Source: Ypsolopha sequella
Lineage: Eukaryota; Arthropoda; Insecta; Lepidoptera; Ypsolophidae
Direction: 5' to 3'
Length of the DNA: 64,000 nucleotides
NCBI GenBank assembly: GCA_934047225.1
Contig: OW203983.1
Span: forward strand, 38,250,310 to 38,314,309
The notes below the pieces were generated by a model that saw nothing but the letters and a program-made list of their open reading frames with translations, had not been told where the DNA came from and did not search any database. Position 1 is the first letter of the stretch. Every line of letters starts with the position of its first letter. The position numbers and the translations under genes are program-made. Below, piece after piece: positions 54,019 through 64,000 of the stretch.

Positions 54019-54626
54019 ATGAGTAAGCATATAACTACGCTGCTGCTGCTTTGAGAATGACGAGACTCTTTGGCTTAATTTCTAGGAAGCTGAGTTTTCG
54101 TATGTTCGAGTAGCTGTTGGAGAATGAATTTGGAAACCGCCAAAAAGAACAGGAAGTCTTCGAAATGGTCATATTGTAAAAAAAAGTGTGTTTATTTTTA
54201 CACTATTTCATTACGCTATTTTGTGTACTTTGCCGGTTCCAATGAGACCGAGGTAGCCAGTGGCGGACCCAGAAACATATATGAGGGGTGGGGGGCTGAG
54301 GTTAGGTTTCATCGAACTTTTTCAGGAAATCATTGTAAATATCATATCCTGTACTATTAAAATACGTATAGCTAAGTAAATTTAAGACTGTAGTACAACA
54401 TAAATAGTAAATTGTCATAATGTAGTAGTATAAAAGAAATGTTTAAGTCCTATAACGTATATTAAGGGGGGGGGGGTCATATTTTTGCTTCAGCCCCCCA
54501 GTCTCCCTCCCTGGATCCGCGACTGGAGGTAGCGGCATTCCCGAAGCGTAGAACAGATTTCATAGTTGTACCACAAAATATATACTATTATATAAGTGGT
54601 TATTATGTGGTTGTACTCTGATGTAG
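54019..54626. other. Intron 6 remainder, repeat remnants
   Basis: No exon was found before 54627. A short imperfect inverted pair (GCCAGTGGCGGACCCAGAAA … GGATCCGCGACTGG, about 54257-54527) suggests a degenerate hAT-type MITE with a GGGGGGGGG run at 54467. Confidence 0.4.
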
Positions 54627-54727
54627 GTGGTCGTCGTTTCTCGGAGGGCACGGCCGCTGACCGAGAGATACACCGCGCTCTGTCGGAGCTTCTCAACCAG
54701 ATGGATGGCTTCGACTCACTTGGACAG
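54627..54727 (+). CDS. Rpt4-like: Rpt4-like ATPase, exon 7
   Basis: 101 nt after acceptor GATGTAG, finishing the Gly codon. It encodes [20 protein letters not shown], then [13 protein letters not shown], the conserved segment after Walker B that includes the inter-subunit signalling region. It ends in phase 0 at donor GTATTC. Confidence 0.9.
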
Positions 54728-54790
54728 GTATTCAGTAGTTTTAGACTTACTGTTATGGGTTCATACATTGCGCACAAGTTGTACTACAGG

Positions 54791-55325
54791 AGAGCCACTG
54801 AGTGATGGCGCCTATGACGTTTAAATGCCTACAAAGTATCGTAATTATTTATAAGCAAGTGTGAATTAAAAAATGTAATACTTCATTGTTGATAGTGATG
54901 TATTACTTGTTTCGGTTATTATTTTTCGATTTGAATGTTGCTTTATTGTGCAATAGAATTCGTATAGAAACAAAGTTCTTTTTTTTTAAAGTTTCTCATT
55001 TTTTATTGGTCGTGTTTGAGGTCGCCAAGTTACGCAATAATATTTAACTAAAAACAAAACAATGACGAAGTTAAACTAAACGAAAATACTTTTTTCGATT
55101 TAGATATTTAAACATCTCTTGGGGGCCCCGGGGCACTACACCGCATAGCCCTCCGATAGCTACGCCACTGGTTTTGGCACATTTTCCTTTTGTATCATTA
55201 TGTTGAATGTTGAATGACGTGTCTTATGTTGAGTAAACTTACACTTGATTTTTATTTTTAACCGAAATTTGAAATGTACCTCATCACTAAATGCAGCTGT
55301 CATAAGTGCCATCACTCAGTGGCCC
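54791..55325. mobile_element. DNA transposon, 'GCCACTGAGTGATGGC' family, copy 2
   Basis: Closely similar to 33910-34461 along its whole length with a few indels. Both copies lie in introns of the same gene, in the same orientation. Confidence 0.8.
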
Positions 55326-55381
55326 TACCTTACTACTTGTTTCTTTGTAAGAAGACTCTAATACTGTGGATACGTTTAAAG

Positions 55382-56940
55382 CAGGGGTCGGCAACCTTTT
55401 GACAAAGAAGGGCCACAAAATGTTACCAGAGGATCAGCGAGGGTCGCATATAATGAATAACGTATTAGTCAATTTCGTATCATATTTATTGTAGTTTAAA
55501 ACACAATTTATTATTAAAATCTAATGCGATTTTTGCGGCTGCATTTGACTTTCATTTTAGACGTGGAAATGCGCAGTATTACGTCTAAATGTGCATCTGT
55601 TAACTGAGAACAATGTTTGCTTTTTCAATATAGTCGGCTTGCAAGTGTACATCCGTGGGATTCTTGATGATACAAGAATGGGAGTGGTATCAATCTCTTC
55701 GTTATGACATGGAGAATCAGTAATTGGATGGTGGACAATGACCACTCGTGTCAGATTGAAGTTATAAGCAAAAAACAAAATGGCCGCCACTCTGCCGTAG
55801 ATGATACTGGTTTTTTATGTTTATCTCGTAAAATACAGTATTTACGACAAAGTGATATATTATAAAAGTATTCAGTATTAAATTCTACATAAAACATGTT
55901 CTTACAATATTTTGTGTACGGCTGACCCTTAACATAGAAATTCTGTTTTTAAGATTCAATTCTCTGAATTATTACCAAGATATTAAGAAGTAACTATAAC
56001 GGTCATGTTTCAACTTTTAGTTATGAGGAATGTACACTAATAGTTTATTATATGCATAAACGTATTCTGAAATACATTATGATACCTTCAAAATAATTGG
56101 ATTTTCTATAAGAGTGAAGTTACTTGAAATTTTTTAATTAAATTTTTCTAACTTCACTTTATGGAAAATACAGTTATTTTTAAGCTACCATAATGGCATT
56201 AACAATACGTTTATGCATTAAGTAAACTTTTCGTAGTCATTGTTTTTTGCTAAATGTTGTCTATTGGCCGTTATAATATTACAATTTCGGAGAATCGACC
56301 CTTAAATAAGGAATTTATAATTTTATTTTCCAAAAAAGTGCAAAGAATGTTGTTTGTATTTTTTATTTGTTAATAGATAAATGCTAAGTTTTCAATTGTA
56401 TCACATTATCCAAGACATTATTAGACTTCAAAGTAACAAACGCCAAATATAGTTTATCAATTACAATCTCCATCATCATAAACCTCGTCTTCACTTTCTA
56501 TAGCTGATTCATTGCATTCTTCTATGTCTTCTGTATCGTTAGAGTTTTCACATACTTCCGGATCACCTTCACATCTACACATTTCTGTGCACTTTAGTCC
56601 ATACATAAGACAGGTGCATGGTGGACAACAGCGACGTAGGGAGAGTGGCAGCCATTTTGTTTTTTGCTTATAACTTCAATCTGACACGAGTGGTCATTAT
56701 CCACCATCCAATTACCGATTCTCCATGTCTTAACGAAGAGATTGATACCACTTCTATACTTGTATCATCAAGAATCCCACGGGACATAGTATTTGTACAC
56801 TTTCAGGCGCACTAATAGTTCAGAAAGTCTGCTCACACAAATATGTACAATCAAACACAGTTATCATGCAGCGATTGGGAACCTTGAGGGCCGCACCGAA
56901 GTGGTTCACGGGCCGGCGGGCCGCCGGTTGCCGACCCCTG
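55382..56940. mobile_element. hAT-type element, 1.56 kb, with long inverted subterminal repeats
   Basis: The ends CAGGGGTCGGCAACCTTTTG and CGGTTGCCGACCCCTG are flanked by a perfect 8-bp target duplication GTTTAAAG (55374-55381 and 56941-56948). Inside, about 200 bp near 55600-55790 recur inverted at 56625-56790, so mirror-image frames appear on both strands. These frames are not genes. No transposase was seen. Confidence 0.85.
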
Positions 56941-57246
56941 GTTTAAAGGGATCCGTAAGACTGTTAATTGGTTCATTGGCAACAGATAATTGTTGAGAGA
57001 AGGATGTATAAACCAAGGTTTAAGACGAACCCAGTAACGCTGGTGCCAGTCCTCAGGCAAGCCTGCACTGGCCTGGCCCTTGTTGTTTAGATGAGGCAAA
57101 TTGATTCATTTCATTCCTGGATTATTCTTGCGATGTGCAAATGCTTTGTGTTTAAAAAAATGAATTCGGGTCAAATGCGGCGGCGGTCGAAAAATACAAG
57201 TATAAATAACATCTCTGCTCTATTAAGAGAAGAGTTGATAAATATG

Positions 57247-57444
57247 TTAGACGATGTAATCGAAAAAAAGACGAAATTCATTGATAGTCAGTCTTTTATT
57301 CATTCCATCGCTCAGGGCTTCTAGTTCCCAAACGCGCATTTTCTTATTTCTATAAGCATCGCAACGCTTATCCAACACGCATTCCTGCTCTCTGTACAGC
57401 TGAACAAATTTTAATGTTTCGCCCTCATTCAGTTTCGTTGCCAT
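57247..57444 (-). pseudogene. MADF-domain fragment, 65 codons
   Basis: From ATG at 57444 the minus strand reads MATKLNEGETLKFVQLYREQ, then DKRCDAYRNKKMRVWELEAL. This is the first half of a MADF (Myb/SANT-like DNA-binding) domain. The second half is replaced by unrelated sequence before a stop. MADF proteins occur as host factors and as accessory proteins of PIF/Harbinger-type transposons. The fragment lies in intron 7 antisense, so transposon origin is likelier than a host gene. Confidence 0.5.
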
Positions 57445-57559
57445 CGCGGAAAATCTTAACAAAAACAAACGTCTACGGATAAGCGCCAGCGACTGGCGCG
57501 ATGCGTCTACAACTCTACACGCGTCCTCACGCTGGCGCGGGGGTTGCGGGGCACGCGGG

Positions 57560-59410
57560 CGGAGGTCACTGGCTTGAAAAATAGAGCGGCGCACAGAGAT
57601 GAAAAATTCAAAAAAGCTGGCCAAAACCTATTTTTTTCAAATTTGTCATAGGTTGGGTGAAAGATTGTTCCTGGTCCAATAATAGGGATATAGGGATATC
57701 GTGGGCAGAGGAAAATACCAAATATCCATCTGCTTCTGCTAAAATGGGTCAAAAATGAGCTGGGGTGGTTAGCGTTTGGGTAACAATTCATATGGGTCTA
57801 AAAATATACCTAATAGTGTTAAAAAATAACTATCCCCTCCTTTCTCTTACACTAACTCCCTTCCCCCTTAATTTCATACAGATAAATAATGTACAAAAAT
57901 GAAATGCAAGTCTGTCATAATAAAAAAATATATATAATTATGTTTAGTTTATTATACAGTGTCAATTTCAGGATCCTCTAATAAATTTAACACACTTTGA
58001 AACAAAGGTAGAAAAGTTTTCTCAGATCACTTATAAAAGGGTCAGATGACACCATTAGCCTTTGATATGTTTTTACCATACACTGCTTTCGAAAAAAAAA
58101 ATTGGAAAATTGCTCCCTGTATTTTCTCACATCTTTGTTTCTGCTCTCTTGAGCAATAGCTACTTCCGAAGTTTCAATTATCCTTAAGCCATAGAACAGT
58201 ATTTTGTGGAATGTCGTAGGCATATTAAACCATGGATAATGGAACACAAAAGTACATGCTGTTTTCAAGCAGAAAATCTTAAATTTGGCAGCATTTATTT
58301 TATATCCACTTGCCATGAACTTCAAAATTGAATGAAGCCGATTTAAGAGATTCAAGCTGATACTTATTTCAGTTACTTCCTCTGCATACTAAAACATATT
58401 TCAAGCCGTGTTTCCATCTGTAGACACCCCTCCACCCTGCCTTGGTTTGTCTATATGTAGACCAAGTTTTTCCCAAAAATCTTTGAGTGATCACTGGTTT
58501 CTTCAAACTTCTTGGAAGGTCGGCCACCTCCTTGGTTGCGGGCTGAATGCACAACAGGGAAAGTAACATAGGCATTGAACCATTTTTTGTTTTTGTCGGC
58601 GCACCCTGTAAAATTGTCATGTGCTTGTTGGAGTTTGGTGTTGTAATCTGACACTAATCTTGTTAACAACCACTTGGTTTCGTGTGAAAAATCGGTGACA
58701 CGTAGAGCATTTTTCATCTTTTCTTGCAAGTATGTCCGTTTTTCGTGATGCTATCGAGTAGCATACTCTCTATAATAGCTGATAAGAGTGTTATCTGCTA
58801 AAACAGGCTTCTTCGTTAGTTGATCCTAAAACAATTAAAAAAAAAAAAATTTGCAAACATGACTAATAAAATAAAATTTTTGTTAAGGCGACGGTTTCGG
58901 ACGGGAAAATTTTCAGTGGTTTTAGCAAGACTAATGATTACTTTTTGTAACAATGTTAACATTAAAGCCGGATGTGCCAGGAAATTCAACTTTATCATTT
59001 CATGAAAATTACTAAGCAGAAAAAAATCATTTTCACGTCGTTTTAGTGGCATTAATGTTTAAAAAAAGTCATTGAGTATCTAACATAAATAATAAAAAAT
59101 AGATAATTACCTTCTGGAGTAGAATCCATCGCAAAAACACAAACTTTCACTAAAACTCCCGAGTAAGAAATTAATAAACGCAAGACTTAAAATTGTCGTA
59201 AACACATCCAATTTTAAACAAGTTCAACTTTGGACTGATGTAAAAATGACAACCCGTTTTTCAAGTAGCCCTAATTGCTGTGAACCTTTTCATTGTTTAT
59301 TCAGGTAGTAATTTAAATTATTTTTGACGTGTTTCGAGAATTTTTACGTTTTTAGGTTTTGACCAGCTTTTATGGATTTTTCACCTTCGTGCGGCGCTCT
59401 ATTCCCGCCA
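57560..59410. mobile_element. Possible transposon bounded by inverted repeats
   Basis: A segment read on the minus strand at about 57560-57660 (TAGGTTTTGGCCAGCTTTTT … CGCCGCTCTATT) recurs on the plus strand at about 59345-59405 (TAGGTTTTGACCAGCTTTTA … GGCGCTCTATT). This makes outward-facing inverted repeats of about 70 bp. The interior carries minus-strand frames of unknown type, including 58451-58729. True ends and target duplication were not resolved. Confidence 0.4.
58451..58729 (-). CDS. Unidentified ORF inside the possible transposon
   Basis: 92 codons (VTDFSHETKWLLTRLVSDYN … KKWFNAYVTFPVVHSARNQG, then GRPSKKFEETS). The composition looks coding, and an overlapping minus frame (58369-58620) continues beyond a probable frameshift or intron. 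It is not recognised. An element-encoded DNA-binding protein is possible but unproven. Confidence 0.3.
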   Translation of the reverse strand: MQEKMKNALRVTDFSHETKWLLTRLVSDYNTKLQQAHDNFTGCADKNKKWFNAYVTFPVVHSARNQGGGRPSKKFEETSDHSKIFGKNLVYI

Positions 59411-60715
<1,305 letters not shown>

Positions 60716-60720
60716 CATAC

Positions 60721-60887
60721 TAAAGCCAATTCTGAAGGCTTTAATTTTAGTTTTAGTGCTGTCAAAGCTTGAAATTTTCCAAAGAAATTTAGCTCCTAAT
60801 CCTAACGCTTAAGGACTATTTCGTATCAAAGAAAATTTAGTTTTGACAGCACTAAATCTAAAATTAAAGCCTTCAGAATCGGTTTTA
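60721..60887. repeat. Fold-back MITE, 'AAAGCCGATTCTGAAGGC' family, copy D
   Basis: Inverted ends TAAAGCCAATTCTGAAGGCT and AGCCTTCAGAATCGGTTTTA, with paired TTTTGACAGCACTAAA and TTTTAGTGCTGTCAAAG blocks. Confidence 0.85.
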
Positions 60888-61680
60888 ATGTGCTATTTAT
60901 TACCAGTATTAGAATTATAGTCTCAAGTATACATACGGATATGTTTAAGAAGAACTTGTTTTAATTTCTAGAAATTGGTCATGTAGTGATTAAAACGCGC
61001 ATTACACACTTTGATTAATCAAAGATTACACAACACGTTTTATAGGGCCTGGTTAAAAGAGTGGACGTGGCTGGCTTCTAGCAAGAGTGCCGGTTATTAC
61101 ATTACCTGTTATCAAACTCAGTGTTGCAAACCCCTGCTGTTTTAGGGTATAATATACTGTAATATGCCATTCATCCCTGTTTTGTGCGAATCTACAGATT
61201 GTCAATAAACTCTAGAAATAAATAGGGGCGCCACTTTCTTTGCCAAAACTGAATTAATATGGCAACACCTGAGATCTTGTGTTACCAGTAAAAACAATTT
61301 TAGTTCCATTTCATGACTTTTTTAGACAAACTGTACACGTTTATTGCGCATTTATAAGGGAACGAATTTTTTGTCGTAATAAATATCTAAGGTGAGGCGG
61401 GAAAAGGCTTTTGACAAAGTTGAAATTAAACAATGACTGTGCCAAAATTACGAAGACTATACATCTAAAATACACAGGAATGACAGAAATATTCGCCTTT
61501 ATTCAGTATTGACGGTTACTTTTTGAACAGGCAAGACAGCATTACAAAAAATTTATCATCGTAGATTACTAGCAGCACCATCTGTCGTATGTCAGTGACA
61601 TATTTATCTCGAGACTTTTTAAAAGATTGAGGAATTAAATTTTAAATGTTCATAGAACGTCAGATAGAGGGTGTTGCTGG
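60888..61680. other. Intron 8, no exon recognised
   Basis: AT-rich sequence without a clear repeat or coding block. Confidence 0.5.
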
Positions 61681-61937
61681 CAGTGGCGTGCACAGAACTT
61701 TTTGCTGGAAAAGCAAGCAATTGGTCAAGAACAACAATAAAAAAATATGAAAAAATTTAAATACCACTTTGAAAAAAAAACGTTTATATTGGAAATTTTC
61801 ACTCTAGGGTAGACATTGTCTACCCTGGCGTCATACTTTTTTTTTCAAAGTGATATTTACATTTTTTCATATATTTTTTATTGTTGTTCTTGACCAATTG
61901 CTTGCTTTTCCAGCAAAAAGTTCTGTGCACGCCACTG
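61681..61937. mobile_element. Palindromic hAT-type MITE, 257 bp
   Basis: It begins CAGTGGCGTGCACAGAACTT and ends with the exact inverse AAGTTCTGTGCACGCCACTG. The arms pair almost completely (about 115 bp each). The flanks GTTGCTGG and CTTGCTGG are an 8-bp duplication with one mismatch. It sits 59 bp before exon 9. Confidence 0.85.
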
Positions 61938-61996
61938 CTTGCTGGCCTTGCCCCGTAGCTGGCCTTCCTCTACCTCACCTTACCTATAATTTCCAG

Positions 61997-62162
61997 ACTG
62001 GAAATACTAAAGATCCATGCGGCGCCGATCACGACGCGCGGTGAGATAGACTACGAGGCGGTCGTGAGACTATCGGACTCGTTCAACGGAGCCGACTTGC
62101 GCAACGTGTGCACCGAGGCGGGAATGTTCGCGATCAGAGCCAAACGGGATTATATCGTACAG
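61997..62162 (+). CDS. Rpt4-like: Rpt4-like ATPase, exon 9 (to first donor)
   Basis: Acceptor TTTCCAG is followed by 166 nt encoding (after the split Arg) [20 protein letters not shown], then [18 protein letters not shown] and RAKRDYIVQ. This is the helical lid/sensor-2 part of the AAA+ domain. The first donor, GTGAGT at 62163, corresponds to the family's exon/domain boundary just before the C-terminal EDFMKAV segment. Confidence 0.9.
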
Positions 62163-62973
62163 GTGAGTGTGTCGGACTCGTTCAACGGAGCCGACCTGCG
62201 CAACGTGTGCACCGAGGCGGGAATGTTCGCGATCAGAGCCAAACGGGATTATATCGTACAGGTGAGTGTGTCGGACTCGTTCAACGGAGCCGACTTGCGC
62301 AACGTGTGCACCGAGGCGGGAATGTTCGCGATCAGAGCCAAACGGGATTATATCTTACAGGTGAGTGTGTCGGACTCGTTCAACGGAGCCGACCTGCGCA
62401 ACGTGTGCACCGAGGCGGGAATGTTCGCGATCAGAGGCGAGCGGGATTATATCGTACAGGCGAGTGTGTCGGACTCGTTCAACGGAGCCGACTTGCGCAA
62501 CGTCTGCACCGAGGCGGGAATGTTCGCGATCAGAGCCAAACGGGATTATATCGTACAGGTGAGTGTGTCGGACTCGTTCAACGGAGCCGACCTGCGCAAC
62601 GTGTGCACCGGGGCGGGAATGTTCGCGATCAGAGCCAAACGGGATTATATCGTACAGGTGAGTGTGTCGGACTCGTTCAACGGAGCCGACCTGCGCAACG
62701 TGTGCACCGAGGCGGGAATGTTCGCGATCAGAGGCGAACGGGATTATATCGTACAGGTGAGTGTGTCGGACTCGTTCAACGGAGCCGACCTGCACAACGT
62801 GTGCACCGAGGCGGTTCGCGAGTTCGCGATCAGAGCCGAACGGGATTATATCGTACAGGTGAGTGTGTCGGTCTCGTCCAACGGAGCCGACCTGCGCAAC
62901 GTGTGCACCGAGGCGGGAATGTTCGCGATCAGAGGCGAGCGGGAGTATTTCATACATGTGAGTGTGTCAGACT
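62073..62973 (+). repeat. Nine-copy in-frame tandem array of the exon 9 end plus its splice donor
   Basis: A 99-bp unit (one unit is 102 bp) starts TCGGACTCGTTCAACGGAGC and ends ATCGTACAGGTGAGTGTG. It is repeated nine times from 62073 and contains 90 nt of exon and 9 nt of intron. Possible donors lie at 62163, 62262, 62361, 62460 (GC instead of GT), 62559, 62658, 62757, 62859 and 62958. All are phase 0, so the frame is open throughout. The copies differ by few substitutions (for example Ala-Lys-Arg versus Gly-Glu-Arg before Asp-Tyr); the last two are the most diverged. After the ninth copy the sequence becomes intron-like. Confidence 0.95.
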
Positions 62974-64000
62974 ATCTAACTTTCTTAGAAAGTAAAAGGC
63001 ACGGTTAGAAAGTTTTTAGGAAGTTTCTAAGGGGCTTTTTATTTGAAACATTGTGGATATTATCGATGCTACGAGATTTTAGTATAGGTCCTATTTTCCA
63101 GCACTATAATAATAAAGACTAATATAATAACAAAGACCCTAAAGACTGCAAAACGAAAGAAATGAAATTTCAAAGAATATCTGGGGGCACGGCAGTGCCC
63201 CCGCCGAGTCTCGCAAAAAAAAAACGCGGAACGGCCGTACCATCCTTTTCTCGAAGCAACTCACGGCACTTTCAACCCCCCTGTATCTTCGTTGTGGGTA
63301 AAGCTAGAAGTCTGAAATTTCAGTTACCAAGAGTACTTTCTGAACCTACTTCTACCCCCAAATTACAAGTTTGTATCTATATTTGATTACGAAATATCTT
63401 AAGTCAAAGTTCCCTTATTTTGTCACTGACTGACTGACACATCATCAAAAGTCTAAAGGTGTTCTAGCAGGCCTACAAACTTGAAATTTTGCATGCGGTT
63501 AGTGTTAAGTGTACATTGCAACAAAAAAATATAAAAATGTTATTTGCGGTTGGTAATTTAATATTTCCATATAAAGTCTATACAAAATGTAAGTTTCCAG
63601 CTGCATCTGTAAATTTGTATGACACTAGATGACGTTGGTAGTATGCTGCTTTGCATTAAAGACATCTACCACGAAAAATTCTACCTCGTGATGCTAGATG
63701 GTAAAAAGTGTAAAAAAATTTATACCTTTATTTCCGAAAATAGAGCAAGTAGTAAAAATAAAAAATAAAACCGTTAAAGTGCGAAAAATAAAAAATAAAA
63801 CCGGTAAAGTGCGAATTGGACTCGCGCATAAAGGGCTCCGTACCCCTACACAATACAGGTACGGAACGCTAAAAGTAAATAACAACAACATAGATGCCAT
63901 AGCAACATTAAAGCGACAAAAAACAAAGCGATAAAACGGTAGCGCCTGACAAACAATTCGGTACCTATTTAGTACGGAACCCTAATTTTCATTATTGTAC
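62974..64000. other. Start of the next Rpt4-like intron, repeats
   Basis: No C-terminal exon (EDFMKAVRKV-like) was found up to the window end. Repeat remnants include GGGGGCACGGCAGTGCCCCC at 63182 (a perfect palindrome), TCACTGACTGACTGACA at 63422, and a truncated GGGTTCCGTA-family element at about 63795-63985 with AAGTGCGAATTGGACTCGCG. Confidence 0.5.

Noticed and set aside
55557..56815. Conserved protein suggested by matching frames at 55557-55790 (-) and 56618-56815 (+)
   Set aside because: The match comes from inverted subterminal repeats of one hAT element; there is no domain and no extended frame.
62355..62957. 200-codon minus-strand ORF and a 295-codon second plus-strand frame over the exon 9 array
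   Set aside because: These are shadows of the in-frame tandem array; only the frame of exon 9 matches a known protein.
61997..62973. A single long exon encoding nine natural protein repeats (a repeat-protein gene)
   Set aside because: The unit corresponds to one conserved piece of the AAA+ lid plus 9 nt of intron with a consensus donor. This is duplication across an exon-intron boundary and not an ancestral repeat protein.

Overview
The window looks like AT-rich insect nuclear DNA, most probably from a moth or butterfly (Lepidoptera). The evidence is small GT-AG exons, very repeat-rich introns, a BEL/Pao LTR element, several fold-back MITE families, and dispersed repeats with the 'AAGTGCGAGTCGGACTCGC' end that I recognise from lepidopteran genomes. 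No bacterial, organellar or viral-genome features were seen. The species was not identified.

Layout, left to right. (1) 815-3304 (+): the last two exons of a GNAT-type N-acetyltransferase gene, with a truncated non-LTR retrotransposon in the intron; an ambiguous exon-like island follows at 3476. (2) 6838-6914 (+): an apparent first exon of a THAP zinc-finger gene behind a TATA/initiator promoter. (3) 8319-15899 (+): a complete, young BEL/Pao retrotransposon with 450-bp LTRs and a perfect 5-bp target duplication. Its gag and pol lie in one frame, separated by a single UGA in the leaky context UGA-CUA. (4) 20223-26055 (-): the first five exons of a helical-repeat (HEAT/ARM-like) protein gene that I cannot name; all five exons are phase 0. 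(5) 30841-31014 (+): a possible 57-residue small ORF, downstream of an inverted copy of the promoter-proximal segment of gene 4. (6) 33259 to beyond 62162 (+): a gene for a divergent 26S proteasome ATPase subunit of the Rpt4/PSMC6 type. Nine exon types cover about 29 kb, and the last exon lies outside the window. All splice phases agree.

The most unusual part is the Rpt4-like gene. Exon 4 is present twice, identical, in phase 0, each time 99 nt. The end of exon 9 is amplified into nine in-frame copies of about 99 bp. Each copy carries 90 nt of exon plus the first 9 nt of the intron, so each brings its own 5' splice site. The protein also departs from canonical Rpt4 at the pore-1 loop, where Tyr-Ile-Gly is replaced by Cys-Leu-Gly. 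Its introns carry a ~490-bp-arm inverted repeat made of Penelope-like sequence, a 55-bp minisatellite of about 25-28 units, and many DNA transposons and LINE pieces.

Repeats make up most of the rest. Recurrent families are a fold-back MITE with 'AAAGCCGATTCTGAAGGC' ends (4 copies), a 'GGTCTACCGCGTAATTC' MITE (2), a 'CCTCTAAAAAGGCCGC' MITE (3), a 'GCCACTGAGTGATGGC' element (2), Penelope ends (3) and one LINE family (3). Several hAT-type elements have recognisable 8-bp target duplications. Coordinates of repeat edges are read by eye and may be off by a few bases.
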